Below are positions 1 through 11,236 of a DNA stretch of 39,200 nt, in pieces. Under the pieces are notes generated by a model. It was not told the DNA's origin and searched no databases. It saw only the letters and a list, made by a program, of their open reading frames with translations. Numbering within the stretch: position 1 is the stretch's first letter; every line of letters begins with the position of its first letter. Source of the DNA: Phlegmacium glaucopus (Eukaryota > Basidiomycota > Agaricomycetes > Agaricales > Cortinariaceae). The stretch spans positions 349,398 to 388,597 of the forward strand of contig MU130224.1 in NCBI GenBank assembly GCA_015039465.1. The letters are read 5' to 3'. Both the position numbers and the translations under genes were made by a program.

Positions 1-97
1 TTGATTGGTTTAGCTTTTGGCATCATTAGATCATTGAATGGGGGACAAAACTATAACTTCAATAAGTTATAAATTTCTTACTACAACTCAGAACTGG

Positions 98-865
98 TTA
101 GGGCAACTGCAACACCGACTTAGTCAAGCTAGCAGGGGATCCTAAAAGGAAAAGATAGGGATCCCTCTGAACTTTACACTCCCCCACATCTTCCTCCAGG
201 AATCCGCCCGGACTGCCCGGAATCCTGGAGGAATCCTCCAGGAATCCAGGAATTCCTGGTAAATGAGAATATTCCTCATGGATTCCGGGTGGATTCCGGG
301 TGGATTCCTGGGATTCCTATCTAATTCCTGGTGGATTCCTCGTTAATTCCTGGTGGATTCCTGGTATTCCTGGTATTCCTGCTATGTTTTGTACTTCCAC
401 CGGACTTCCACTGGACTCTGACCGGACTCTGACCGGACTTTTCTGGAGTCCACCAGACTTCTGCCAGACTCCGGTCAGTCTGGTGGAATTCCAGCTGGAC
501 AATGTGGGGGAGTGTAAAGTCCTCGGATCCCTGCTAAGGTGAGAAGGTATTTAAGTACAGATATGGACATAATGGACATATGAAAATAAATAACTAAATG
601 GTACAAGAATAAAATAATAAAATAATAAAATAACAGTGTAAGGTTGTAAGTTCAGTTTGGGTCAGGGCCAATTGGGAGTAGGGTGGAGTCAGGGCCAATC
701 AGGTTTGGGTGAGGAATCAGGTTCATCAATGAGGTGGAATGTAGATACTTGGGAGTTGAGTTGGGAGTGGGTTCAGGTTTGGGACTGAAATTGGGTTTGG
801 GAGTGAGATTGGGTTTGGGCCCGATTGGGAGTCGGGAGTTAGGCTTGAAATTGGGTGTCCCCTAA
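98..865 (+). mobile_element. TTAGGG-ended non-autonomous element, copy 1
   Basis: The element runs from TTAGGGCAACTGC to GGGTGTCCCCTAA. Its ends form a short inverted repeat (TTAGGG/CCCTAA). The flanks cagaactgg (89-97) and cagaactcc (866-874) look like a 9-bp target duplication with two changes. A second copy lies in opposite orientation at 18,250-18,708. The two align over both ends and most of the interior, including a run of G-rich 'ttgggagt' motifs and an AT-rich 'aataaaataat' stretch. This copy is longer because a MITE (167-524) sits inside it. No coding capacity is seen. The target length would suit a Mutator- or hAT-type mover, but no transposase is linked to it. Confidence 0.7.
167..524. 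mobile_element. MITE with ACTTTACACTCCCCCACAT inverted ends
   Basis: The ends are ACTTTACACTCCCCCACAT at 171-189 and its exact reverse complement at 502-520. The insertion is flanked by an 8-bp duplication, ggatccct, at 159-166 and 525-532. The related element at 18,250-18,708 supplies the empty site, with a single ggatccct and no insert. The interior is made of short degenerate repeats of the GGATTCC and CCGGACTCTGA type. Single ends of the same family occur at 30,091 (starting GAGGACTGTACACTCC), more weakly at 16,319, and in mirrored form near 38,140. An 8-bp duplication fits hAT or KDZ transposases. No ORF of interest is present; the short ORFs are repeat translations. Confidence 0.85.
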
Positions 866-1159
866 CAGAACTCCCTCCTGGATCAGGTAGAAGATTAATT
901 TCTTTGTGTTTTTATTAGATAGTCTTTTCCATCTATAATAGGTGTGCAATTACTATAACTAATAGTTACTTTGACAAGTACTACTCACTGAATATGTATC
1001 AAAGGGTATGCATGCACAAACTCAGCTACATGATGTTGTTTTTTGCTCCCAGGACCCTGCCTAATTAGGAAGGTCACATGATTTATAAATTATATAATTA
1101 TGTTTTATGTTTTTGTTTAATAAAATTTAAATTTAATTAATCTTTTTGTGTTCAATGTT
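866..1159. other. AT-rich spacer
   Basis: No gene, RNA or clear repeat is recognised here. It is AT-rich sequence between two transposon remnants. Confidence 0.5.
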
Positions 1160-1167
1160 CATCATCC

Positions 1168-1665
1168 CAAGGGGGTGTTGGGATCGAAATCCTGGACCTA
1201 CCCGGTTAGTTAGTCCCGGCTGGAGGCCCCTAATTTTTTTTCTGAACCCTAAGTAGAGAGGTCTCAAAAGATGATTCCCAGACCTATTATGAATATTTGA
1301 CTTGAGAAAAATACCACATAGCTATAGAATACATATCACAATGTTGTACTGCACAAAATTCCCAAAAATCCAATGATCAATGGAGTAATTGCTCTGTTAT
1401 TATCTTATATGACCATGGTCTGACTCAGAATTTTGACCAGTATCACTTTCACGGCATTTTACTGGAGCAGCGGCCCCGAAAATGGATTTGCGACGCTTGC
1501 GAGGCATCTGGGCGAAGTTTGAACATAAGGAAGCAGGCGAGGCGATGATGTCATATTTCCTTATATAGATGCATGCCTGATTACATAGTACAGTTAGTCC
1601 GCCCAAGTTGGCTGAAATAAAAAATCCGACACTAGGTCGGATTTTTTAATCCCAACACCCCCTTG
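1168..1665. mobile_element. hAT-like MITE, 498 bp
   Basis: Perfect 17-bp terminal inverted repeats, CAAGGGGGTGTTGGGAT (1168-1184 and 1649-1665), are flanked by an exact 8-bp duplication CATCATCC (1160-1167 and 1666-1673). Next to the right end is a perfect 12-bp hairpin (arms 1619-1630 and 1636-1647, GTCGGATT type), and the left end has a weaker copy of the same subterminal motif. The 8-bp target site and CA...TG ends fit the hAT superfamily. The middle (about 1420-1560) is richer in CpG than the flanks and holds a short minus-strand ORF beginning MPRKRRKSIFGAAA; it could be the remnant of a transposase start or a captured exon, but this is unproven. Confidence 0.85.
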
Positions 1666-1673
1666 CATCATCC

Positions 1674-2127
1674 CTCCTGTTGGTCTTCCAACTTCCAAGT
1701 AGTCCTTGGCATGTGAGACAATACTAAAGTGATATTCATTTAGTAAAGAAAACTAGAAGAAAATGAGAGATTTCATTCCGAGGGGTCTACAATGTAGGAT
1801 ACAAACAAATGCAGGAGAAGTACTTACTTTGGGACATATTTTCAAGTTTGAACATTATGGCAGCCGCTAAAATTGAATTTTGGAAAGAATATTTCTCGGG
1901 TTCTAATTAGCTAATTGAAAGCCATCTTCATCCTAATCAAAAAGAGTTATCGCGATTAATATTCAAGTTAGGGTATTGAGAAGAAATAAAACTATCAAGT
2001 CTAATTAAAATTCCATTATGTAAAAAGTCCAATGAAGGTGGTGATGATACAGATGCATAATGTTTTGCTTGACACCATCGGCGAGTCGCGACCCAGAGAT
2101 GAAAAAGGGAATCAACCTCAGAAGATC
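1674..2127. other. 3' flank of the phosphatase gene
   Basis: AT-rich non-coding sequence downstream of the minus-strand phosphatase. It probably contains that gene's 3' UTR and polyadenylation region. No other feature is recognised. Confidence 0.5.
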
Positions 2128-5100
2128 CTAAATGAGCGCCTGGCTTCCATAAAACTCCCTCGCTGCCACCAACAACCTTTCCTGTTCCTCAAGCCACTGA
2201 GCCTGCAACAACGCTTTTGAATTTTCTCTCGCTTCATAATCAAAACTTTTCACCGTAACAGAAAATGCCGCAGAAATAGGTCGATGATCAGACACGTTCG
2301 CCTCGTACCGTTTGTAATGTAGTTGCTGAACACGATTGGCCACCCTAGAGCGCCATAGAATACGATCGCACCATGCAGGCGCACGGTGCTTTAGTGATGA
2401 ATCGTACTCGTCAGAACGAGGATCGTATTTGTAGGTTGGATTGAATGTGAGAAGACCTTCTGAGAATCCACGTAACCGACATCCACGATTTAACTTGATC
2501 TCTCGGAGGAGTTGATCATGAGGCAGGAGGCTGGCGAGGTCTCCAGCACGGATAGCGGCGATTATAGCATCTCGGCGATGATCTATCCGATAATTCATGT
2601 CGCCGTTCAACTAGATCCAAGTCAGTTACCAAAGCATCAAAGCGGGGCAGAGACAAAGGCTCACGAAAACGAATTCATGGTCAAGGACCATTGTACCATC
2701 GCCACCACGAATATAGGCCATAGGATGATCTGTTGGTGAAAACACAGCTTTCTCCTCCAGCATTCCCGCAACGTCTGCATTCCGATGTCGAACTGCATTC
2801 TGACCAGCGGCGAGATGACAGTTGATGAAACATATCGATGAATCGCCAACCACAAAGCGTGCAACGATTCCACCCTATCACGGTAAAAGATATGAACATT
2901 TGTGTTACAAGGATAGAAAGTTCCATACCTTGTTCCCATACCGGCCTCCCATACCTCGTTTGATGGTGGTTACAGATACGTCATCGAATAACGGCCTCTC
3001 TGTGTTCTTAACGAAGATACAAGTGAACAACCCAATGAGACTCTCAGTATGAGCCACGCAATAGGCAACATCCTTCGGCATCGCTGCCCGTACAGCAAGG
3101 ACTAGTCGATCATGCCACCTCTTATACGCGCCCGTAACCTTTTCAGAAAGCCCATCATCTGTTTTCTTCTTACCACCAAGGAAGACATTCTTTGCTACCA
3201 TCTTCCGACTCTCTAGATCGATGACTTCTTGGAACCCAAAGACGATGATGTCAGGAGGGCTATCGACGCTATGAAGAGCATCGTTTAGTAAGTTGTAGTT
3301 TTGAGGATCGCCGTTAAGAGAATCAGGACGAGCAGAGTCGCAGTTCCATGAGACCACCAGAACCGTCAAGTCACGGAAGGAACTGAAAGAAGTTTCTGAT
3401 TTCACTAGTTCCTTGTCTATCCCCCAAGGTAAGGGTAGGGATGGAAATTAGTACAACTTCCGACCAAATGAGACAAAGGACAGGAAACTCACCGACCCAA
3501 TCCCATCCCAGAAGCCCATCCCAAAGTCTCAACTGCTCGTCCCTCCCAATACTAGCAACACACAGCCTTCCCACCTTCGTAATTGCGTAATGGTTAACCA
3601 CCAACTTCATGACCGGTACCCCAGGATGTCCATTCCAACAATTCGTCACCAACCAAGGCTTTTGTGATACGTCATAAGCTGAGATCATCCCATTCCTACT
3701 CCCAGCCCAAAGACGGTTGCTGACCCCTTCCAAACTCAACACATCTGATACTGCTACTTTCATGATTTCCACACATCGAGGATACCCGTCTTCGGTGTCG
3801 AGCTCCCACATAGAGATAAACCCCTCTTCGTGTCCAACGTAAACCATCCCAGGCTGAGAAGGAAGTATTGTAGCGGAAGTGACGGGCCCAACATGTTCAG
3901 TCGGTAATAGTGACCTCCCAGTACTGGCAGGATTAAAGAGGTCGAATACTCGAATGATTGGTAGCTTCTGCGTCAAATGACCATGATGCTCCGCCCTGGC
4001 TGACGTCCAGAGTTTCCCATCCAACATCTTCACGAAATCCTGCTTCTCCGTAGTCCTGACTACACGAGGGACAGTAAGTGCCAAGGAGATATCTTCTTGG
4101 TTGGAAACATCAGGAGAAAAGATAAGTGCTTTGCCTGATTCGTCGAGAGTGACCATTGACCGTGAATGTCGAAATATGTGAACTATATGGTGGAGATGTG
4201 CAGCGTGCTTGATACCGCGGATGATCCCAGTCCTGATATCCAGCTCGAAGATGTGACCTTCTTTCGTACCAACCCATAACAGATATCCTCTATCTGCATT
4301 GGACGCTGTCGGTCGAAACTCCATACTGGTCACCTTCGAATCTTTAGCACCGATATCCTTCGTGTCTAGATTCAATAACGGTACCTCCGACTTGGCCAAG
4401 TCGAAGATTTTGATATGGTGCCCATGCCCCACAACAACGTATGTACCAGAGAGCGCTACGCAGCCAGTCTGGGGATGGACATGGATCCGGGATTCTGAAA
4501 AACCATCACGGAAAGCTAGCTGTGGAGGTCGTCTTGATGAGGTGCTGCTGTCGGGCATAAGGTCCACAGCATTAGCCCGTGCTTCTTCTTCTTCTCCTGA
4601 CTCTTCATCAGAGGAAGGTGTCGTGGGCCGTCGTGGGGGTGGAAGTTTGTCTCCCAGGGCGATTGTACGTGTAGGAGGCGGCGGAAGTTTACTTGCGCCT
4701 AATGGCTTTCGCTCACTATCGCCAGTAGATGGCAAAACGAGCTGGGAACGACTTGGAAGGGGAGGCGGCATGGATCCAGGTGGAAGTTCTTCTGGAGAAA
4801 CATTGACTCCACGACGAACAGGGAGTGGAGGAGGTGACGCAAATACATTAGGATTAGGATTTGGGGAGATTAAAGCAGTCTCCACCCGGCCCGGAGATAT
4901 AGGTGGGTGATTGCGCGGTGGCGGTCGTGGCGGAGGAATAGTGGAGCGTGCCGAATGAGCCAAAGTGGGATTCTGACTGGGATCAATAGAGTAGGCAATT
5001 ATATTATTAACATTGTTATTATTAGGTTGACGCCTCGCTGGGATTGGTGGGACGAAGGTGGATGATGCTTCTGAATTATCGTCAGAGAGCCGTGTGTCGT

Positions 5101-5951
5101 ATTGTGAATCGTCGTCATTGGTATCGTCGAAGCGTGAAATGGTATTGTTGACATTCTCAAGAGGCCGACGTCGTGCTGGAATAGGAGGAGATGTTGAAGA
5201 TGATGTCGGTAGGTTATCAGCAGCAAGAGACTTTTCGGTGTCTAAGAGTTGTGAAATGCCTGAGGTCGTAGGTCGTGGTGGCACGTGTATGGTTCCTGGC
5301 GAGGTGGAAAATGGCTTTCGAGGACTTCCTATTCTGATAGGCGACACTGGTGGAGTGCGAGTACTAGAGAAATAATTCAAGGTCAAGAATCTATATTAAC
5401 AAAAGAATCACTCACTATCTATTTTGAGCTGAAGTAGTACTTGCTTCTAAACCATTATCCTTCAGTTCTGCTTTCGAGGTATTTGAAGATGGAATGGGAA
5501 CTAAACGTGATAACAAGAATGGTGATGGAGAACGGACAGGTGATGTATTAACTGGAGTATTCCAATTGCGAGGTGGTGGCTGTTCTCTAGGGTCTGCTTT
5601 CGCTATAAGTGGCACTGGAACAGAGCGAAGCAGTGGCGATGAGGCTGGAGAAGAGGAAGGCGATGCATTGTTTAAGAGTTTCGATGCTCGAGGGGGAGGG
5701 GGAGGTGGCGGGGGTCGTTTGGCGGGTAGTCTCAGATCTGAAGAAGACGAAGATGCACGAAGCTGGATTCCATCTGAGGGTGGTAGGTCTAATTGGGTAT
5801 TGGAAGTTGCCCGGGGACGAGGACTGAAGGGTACAGTGACTGTCAACGGATCTGGTTTCTGAGAAGACGCGTTCTGCGCTAGTTTCTCAAACTTGGACCT
5901 CAAGCTCTTCACCGCTTGCAGAGAGTCGGAGTCAATGTCCGAAGATTCCAT
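2128..5951 (-). CDS. Inositol polyphosphate 5-phosphatase with N-terminal beta-propeller (FRA3-like)
   Basis: Five exons join in frame to a 1,191-residue protein: 5951-5416, 5363-3493, 3404-2929, 2874-2665 and 2610-2128. All introns are GT-AG, 52-88 nt. Residues 1 to about 460 are low-complexity and proline-rich, with an eight-proline run near residue 80 and several PPxPxRR motifs suggesting SH3 partners. About 465-800 is a WD-like beta-propeller (for example GHGHHIKIFDL and VWVG/WAGSRNG-type strands). About 805-1155 is the catalytic domain with the family signatures in order: SWNCD, FGFQEV (metal-binding Glu), INCHLAAG, NGDMNYR, PAWCDRILW and SDHRPI. Everything needed for hydrolysis of the 5-phosphate of phosphoinositides or inositol phosphates is present. 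The propeller-plus-phosphatase architecture matches plant FRA3/5PTase12-14 and fungal homologues. The start is the first ATG, 5' to the proline-rich exon. Confidence 0.93.
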
Positions 5952-6524
5952 TCCTCGACAAACGGTTATATATATGTGTTCAGAATTCGACCGGTGGTAT
6001 TGTAGTTCTGAGAATTTTCCTTTAAAATCGCGCCAAAGACAATTAACAGCCTTAGGAAAGAACTCGCCTCGTTATCGCTTTCGGCGATTCTGCAATGATT
6101 TTGACTCGGAAGAAGGCTTGTGCGTAAGCGCACTACGGCCTTTGTTCGTGTTTAACCTAGCCCAAATGAGATATAACCCTGTATTGAGGTTAGACGTAGC
6201 GCACGCTCTTTGCGTACATTCAACCAGCGGGAGGTAAACTTGTAAGGGGGAGGGCTGTGAACATTCAATTCTTGAATCAGGGACAGTTGGTCAAACAGCT
6301 TGAGGGTCCAACGGCTTTGCCTCCAAGAAATAACATGCACAAACTCAATGATGATCCCCTCTTCCAACCTTCTTCATATACATTTTTGATAATTTTTGAC
6401 CCCCCTCTCTTTATCACTGATCAATATCAGTACACACTGTCGTACACACTATCTTACACAAGGTCTTACACTAAAATTTCCTCCACTAAATGGTACATAA
6501 AACCATAAGGTCTCAACGAAATAC
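5952..6524. promoter_or_regulatory. Intergenic: phosphatase promoter and hydrolase 3' flank
   Basis: This 573-bp gap lies between the start of the minus-strand phosphatase and the stop of the minus-strand hydrolase. A TATATATA-like tract at about 5968-5977 lies 17-26 bp upstream of the phosphatase ATG. Near 6,430-6,475 there is a short degenerate repeat of a TCTTACACA/GTACACACT type in the hydrolase 3' flank. No gene is supported; the short ORFs are not conserved-looking. Confidence 0.45.
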
Positions 6525-8987
6525 TCACGATCCAAATCGGAAGTTTCCAAATGGTAGACCAAAGAAAGAAAATGACGAACTACTAAGCTCCTGTATTGCG
6601 TTGAATAGCAGCTCGTCTTCCTGGTTCATGTCCATGTTAAGCCTCCCCTGTGCCTCTTCCGGCGTTCCCTGCTCGACAAGGTCAAAAGGTCCTAAATCGA
6701 CTTCACACACTGTTCCTGGCTTCGGTAATGTCCCGTCCGTGAAGTACTGCCGTACGTATTTTACTGTACATAGAGAAGGGGCCGATGTTACCGAACAATG
6801 CTGAAAATTGGCAAATCGGAGGTTAGTAGTTTCCAGCAATGAATCGAAAAGTGAAAAAATAATTATTTACCCCTGAGGAATTTTGGGTCAGTACAGTTGA
6901 GTTGCTGAATCCACGAGACATCTTATTCGCGCTGCGCAAAGATGAGTTTTTTTTTGAATTGGTATACTAAATAGAATGAACTTACTTCCACAACGGTGTG
7001 ACAGGGTCTCGGGTTTGTTATTCAATCCTAAGTTTCGCTGATTAGAAGCAATTATACACACCAGCTGTATTGCCAATAAGCAGGATAGGATGACTGGTAT
7101 TTGCCTTGAAAGGACCTCCAAGTTGAAAATTGTGTTTAAGATGAGTAGGCTCTTTAATGGAACCAGGAACTTACCTTGGAAATGGTCTTTTGGGAATTTA
7201 GGCCAGCCGCTACCGTGACGATTTCAAGTCAGCGTATCTTCGACCTTCCAACAAAGTACCCTTACACGCAGCGGGTTCTAATGGAAGCCCATCTATTGCC
7301 AAACTCAGATCCCTTCGACATCATTTCATAATGTTGTTGAGTCGACTGTAGATCTGCCGGAATGTCTACGCCGTCATTGCAGAGAATAGCGGCCTCAGCT
7401 TCGAGATTATTGAGTTCCATTCCTTTAGAGGAATCTCCTGAACATTCGAATGGCGATGGGGTCATCGTTTTGAAAATCCTGGTACCATTCCCGGCAGCAA
7501 GTTCGGCTAAACCTTGAGCGAGAAGCCGGAATGTTGTGATTGGGAAGTATAAGCTGGCAAAAACGAGATTGTGTAACATCTTATAATCGACGTAGCCATA
7601 GGTGTTGCCTATTTTGACTGGGACTGGCTGAATGCTTATAGAGTCATAGAGGTTTGTCAAATTCTGACGGATATCATCTGGAGAAGGAGCCCAGAAAGCA
7701 CAGCGATCAGGACCTGAGTCTGCACACCCAGTGTAGAAACTCTCCATTGTTTTGTCGGTGTCGAGTAAATTGTTGGACCAGAGAGCTGTATAACAAAAGG
7801 GTAATATATATGAACAAGAACTTTGACTAAAGAAGCTAACATTTAACTTACTAGCGAAGTAGTTCTCAGAATCAACTACGCCATCAATCACCAATCGTTC
7901 AATTCTGTCCTATAATCGAAAATGAATGTTAAATCCATCAGAGGTTAGTAACGACGTACCGGAAACATGGACGCGAAGACAGCGCCTAAAACACTCCCGT
8001 AACTAAGCAGATGAGATATTTGTATGTATTCCTTGAGCATAATAAAAGAAACTTACGAGAAGCCCCAATATTGTATTTTTGTCCTACCGTGCGCCTCAAC
8101 AATCCGAAGCATATCGCGTGCGGTCTGGTCTGTGTTGATATGCCTCAAGTAGCCATAATCGCGGTCTTCCGCTAATTTCCCATGAATTAATGCACGAGCC
8201 CAGGTGTTGCCGACATCACCCTCTGAAATATGAAGGTCAGAGGTATCCCAAAGCGCTCGCTCAGCAGCGGTTCCAAAGAATGCTACACGAGGCGTTGATT
8301 GGCTAACGCCTGTGAAGAGAAGTATGTAGGTCTGAGAATCGATATGAAAAAAGTATTAAGAATAGATAGTGCGTACCACGTGGATCGAAACTGACAATAT
8401 CGAATTGCGGTCCAATAGCTAAGCTGAAATTATCTCCAAATTGACGTATAAACTCCACACCACTTCCTCCTGGGCCTCCTGGATTGAAGAGAATAGGCCC
8501 TCTGTATTCAGGCGATGATTCGGGCAAAGCGGAAGGTTTGCGAATGAGAGCAATGACTGCTTCTGCACCTTCTGGATCTGAATAGTTTAGAGGGACCTGG
8601 AATAAATAGTTGTATCATTTCCCGACCCTACGACGTGGCAGCTAGCACATACAATGAGACGAGCGCACTGACGTCCTGGAAAACATTCACGCCAGTTGAG
8701 TCTTTTTTCAGGAATCAGCTGTTGTACAATATCGAGTCAGTGATTGGACATGCGAGAGATCCTACTAGAATACAAACCAAGTCCCAAGAAAACTCAGCAT
8801 TATATTGCGCGATGTTCTCGGATGAAACTGCTTTGCTCCAGCCTGGGGTTAGGGCGCCAGAGAGGGCAGCCAAGTTCTCATGGTCGTGTATGGAAGCCAA
8901 CCTGAATCCTCCTAACAAAATGAAAACAGCCAAGAAACATGCCACATATACCCGGGTCGCGGGAGAGGAGGAAGTGAACAGTGACAT
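6525..8987 (-). CDS. TAP-type alpha/beta hydrolase (peptidase family S33-like), N-terminally anchored or secreted
   Basis: Twelve exons splice in frame to 605 residues: 8987-8778, 8718-8653, 8596-8377, 8309-8057, 8002-7960, 7909-7852, 7785-7266, 7209-7175, 7115-7062, 7007-6986, 6931-6871 and 6800-6525. Residues about 12-30 form one hydrophobic helix (VYVACFLAVFILLGG), a signal anchor or signal peptide. Then come QCARLIVPLNY, the oxyanion-type NPGGPGGSG, and the nucleophile elbow GFSYGS (Ser250). The TAP C-terminal domain supplies HPILLIGNTADPVTP (Asp487) and SSGHCS (His515). The triad is therefore complete. Relatives are tripeptidyl aminopeptidases and related exported hydrolases acting on peptides or esters; the exact substrate cannot be read from sequence. 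A decayed copy of part of this gene lies at 17,283-17,704. Confidence 0.92.
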
Positions 8988-9027
8988 TTGGTAGAGGATA
9001 TCTTGGAGGTGGTGAAACCCAATACTT

Positions 9028-9078
9028 TATATATCTGGTGACACTGACCCCACGTACGGCCATCATTATGGCCGTACG
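9028..9078 (-). promoter_or_regulatory. TATA-like tract and 11-bp palindrome upstream of the hydrolase
   Basis: On the minus strand a TATATAAAG-type tract (about 9026-9034) lies about 40 bp upstream of the hydrolase ATG at 8987. Further upstream is a perfect inverted repeat, CGTACGGCCAT (9053-9063), CATT loop, ATGGCCGTACG (9068-9078). The position, 66-91 bp from the start codon, suits an operator for a dimeric regulator. This role is inferred from position and symmetry only. Confidence 0.45.
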
Positions 9079-10838
9079 ATAGATATTCCCTCGTACCCTG
9101 AAGAATTGGAGCCGGTCCGGAACCAAAAAGGCTGCCGGACTTTAAACCTTTAAACTCCAGATACTTCCTATTTTCAACTATCGCGATTTAGCACCCTTAT
9201 CACAGGTTTAACAACATCATACTTACATTCCACTGTGACGCCCTTGGGAATCACTTCAGTGCGTGTTGTCGAAACACAGCAGCGATTGCTTTACAGACTT
9301 CGCTGAAGTTTGATTTCACATTTTGGCTTCTGCGAATGGCTCTGCTTCATCTTCAAGGACTCCAAACATACCGCAGGCGCTGCCAATCACCACAACTAAC
9401 CAGGGAATGCCCTCTCATAGCACGCTATGACCAGCACCGCAAAGCAGGATTCAGGAGTCGGGACATAGCGCCAAAGTCCATATTTCGTATGGCTACTATC
9501 TGAATCATAGCGGCGCATCGGTCGCGGCTTTGGAAACAAGCCCCGGATCAAGGCCCTCTTCATCGTATGCTTAGCTGATCCTCAGTCACATGGCCAGGAC
9601 AATAGCCTTTACATGTACCGGCCAGTTTTCCTCAAACGCCGCTTCCTCCATCCCATACCACCCCCATCCTCCTCTCAAGCGTTGGCCAAACGACTACACT
9701 GTCTCCGAGATTTCCAACGGGTTTTATGCCATGGACGTACTCATTTCTCATTCCTCAAGTAGCTGTTAAAAGCACGGTTTGTCGGCACAGAGCGGTTTGA
9801 CGTAAGGCACATCAAACATTGCGAGAACAGTTTGAATCAATGGGGTGCGGATGATAGAGCTTGCTGGGGAGAATTCGTGAGACGTGTGGAGGGCCGTCCA
9901 CCTGGGAAGAATGCAGGTCCAGATATTATGTTGCCTACTCAGACGCAAAATAATGCTTTGCACTATCAAAACCCGACGAATGGCGAGGACGTTCATGGTC
10001 AAGATCCACTCCTGAATTCAATGTAGGGTTCGTATTTCATCATCTTTCGTTAATAAATTTGAACCAAACTTCTGAATTGTTTCTTCTCAGTGAATTCAAC
10101 TGCGAATAATACTTCGATCCAAAATAGTACGTGCTTTGGCAAATAATTCACCATCTTGTATAGAAATTCAAACGATCAAGTAGGTCTGAGTGGATACGAT
10201 GGATCGCGAGCCCACTTATCCAACGGAGGTCAGGCGGGATAAAATGCACATCTGAGACTAGAACCATTCTTGGAAGAACGCCCTAGGCCCTCACTCTGGT
10301 GTTCATACGTTTGCTGACAGAAACTAGTTTGATATCTTGGCCTGGACTGCACCCCCTGCTTCGTCTATCCACGTGCACCTAGCCACGGTATTCTATTGCT
10401 CTGGCACCTATGCATTCTCTCAGAGCCTGCGGATTGGTATTGGTATTGTTCGAATCGGAGTTATTTCTTGCCTCTTCGCGAGTGGCAGCAGATCCCTTAT
10501 CTATACTGCTTCCTGTCCAGATATTAGGATGGATTCGAAATCGTTATCTTTTGTATCCTGTTTTTCTATAAATGCTTTCCCATTCGGTAGCAAATATATG
10601 CATTATCTGATAGATCCAAAAATAAAGTGGGTGGAATAGCGGATAGTTACGATTCAACCTGAGAAGTTCTGGAGAGTGCATTGAAGTAGGCGGACTAGCC
10701 GCCTGAGAGATATAGTACAGATATAGACTGTGCATCGGGTTAATACCGAACACATGAAAGAAAAGTAAATAACGAAAATAAGTTAGGTCCTGCGGGTATA
10801 CCACAAAAGCCTTGACCCCTTCTGTACATTTCTATGGA
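9079..10838. other. Region without a confident gene
   Basis: Base composition and CpG content resemble the neighbouring genes, but no reading frame or splice model gives a recognisable protein. A minus-strand stretch near 9,450-9,500 reads YGLWRYVPTPESC, loosely like the start of a multi-span membrane protein such as RTA1, but it cannot be extended. The ORFs at 9,766-10,002 and 10,337-10,639 look like chance frames. It could hold a decayed gene or untranslated RNA. Confidence 0.35.
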
Positions 10839-11236
10839 TTATCTCTCTCCATTATGATCCACGCTACCATCCACACCAGTACGTTTTCGGGTAGGGTGCG
10901 CCAAATATTTCCTTTGTCGATCTTTATATCCAGCCCAAATGCTTAGTAGGACGGCCAGAATCGTTGTGCCAATCGTGAAATAAATACCTCCTAGGTAGCA
11001 ATTCAAATCCTCCGAGCAGTTAGGCGCAGAATCCATAACTGTGATGAGAGGTAGTAAGAATGAAAAACATACATATTCGGAACCACTCGAGACAAACAGT
11101 AGGGAACAAGGAGAATGCGCACCCATGGAGCCAAGCCAAGAAGCGAGCCTGCCATCTGAGAAACGAGCAGGATAGAAGAGACCATGGCCAACCCTCCGGC
11201 TCCTCCACTGTTGCAACTTGACAATTTGAACATCAC
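10839..11236 (-). CDS. Possible small membrane protein, exon structure unresolved
   Basis: Two minus-strand frames overlap here and both look partly coding. From 11,236 the frame beginning MMFKLSSCNSGG has a hydrophobic stretch (LAMVSSILLVSQMAGSLLGL and following). The downstream frame, ending at 10,839, reads MDSAPNCSEDLNC, then a second hydrophobic helix (GGIYFTIGTTILAVLLSIW), then a basic hydrophilic tail (KDRQRKY, PTRKRTG). The latter looks like a single-pass membrane protein with a short cysteine-containing outer segment. A GTATGT...CACAG intron of about 35 nt lies between them, but the phases do not join cleanly. A one-exon reading of 125 codons (11,216-10,839) is also possible. I do not recognise the family. 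Confidence 0.35.

Noticed and set aside
98..103. Telomere remnant suggested by TTAGGG at element ends.
   Set aside because: Only a single hexamer is present at each end, with no tandem array. It is better explained as part of the element's terminal repeat.
1619..1647. Hairpin followed by T run resembling an intrinsic terminator.
   Set aside because: It is the subterminal hairpin of a MITE in a eukaryotic genome; bacterial-type termination does not apply.
4299..4910. 203-codon plus-strand ORF.
   Set aside because: It lies opposite the proline-rich region and propeller of the phosphatase, whose minus-strand frame is supported by domains and splice sites. The same applies to 5,058-5,375 and 5,494-5,862.
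10337..10639. 100-codon plus-strand ORF.
   Set aside because: No recognisable domain, no supporting splice sites and an erratic composition; probably chance.
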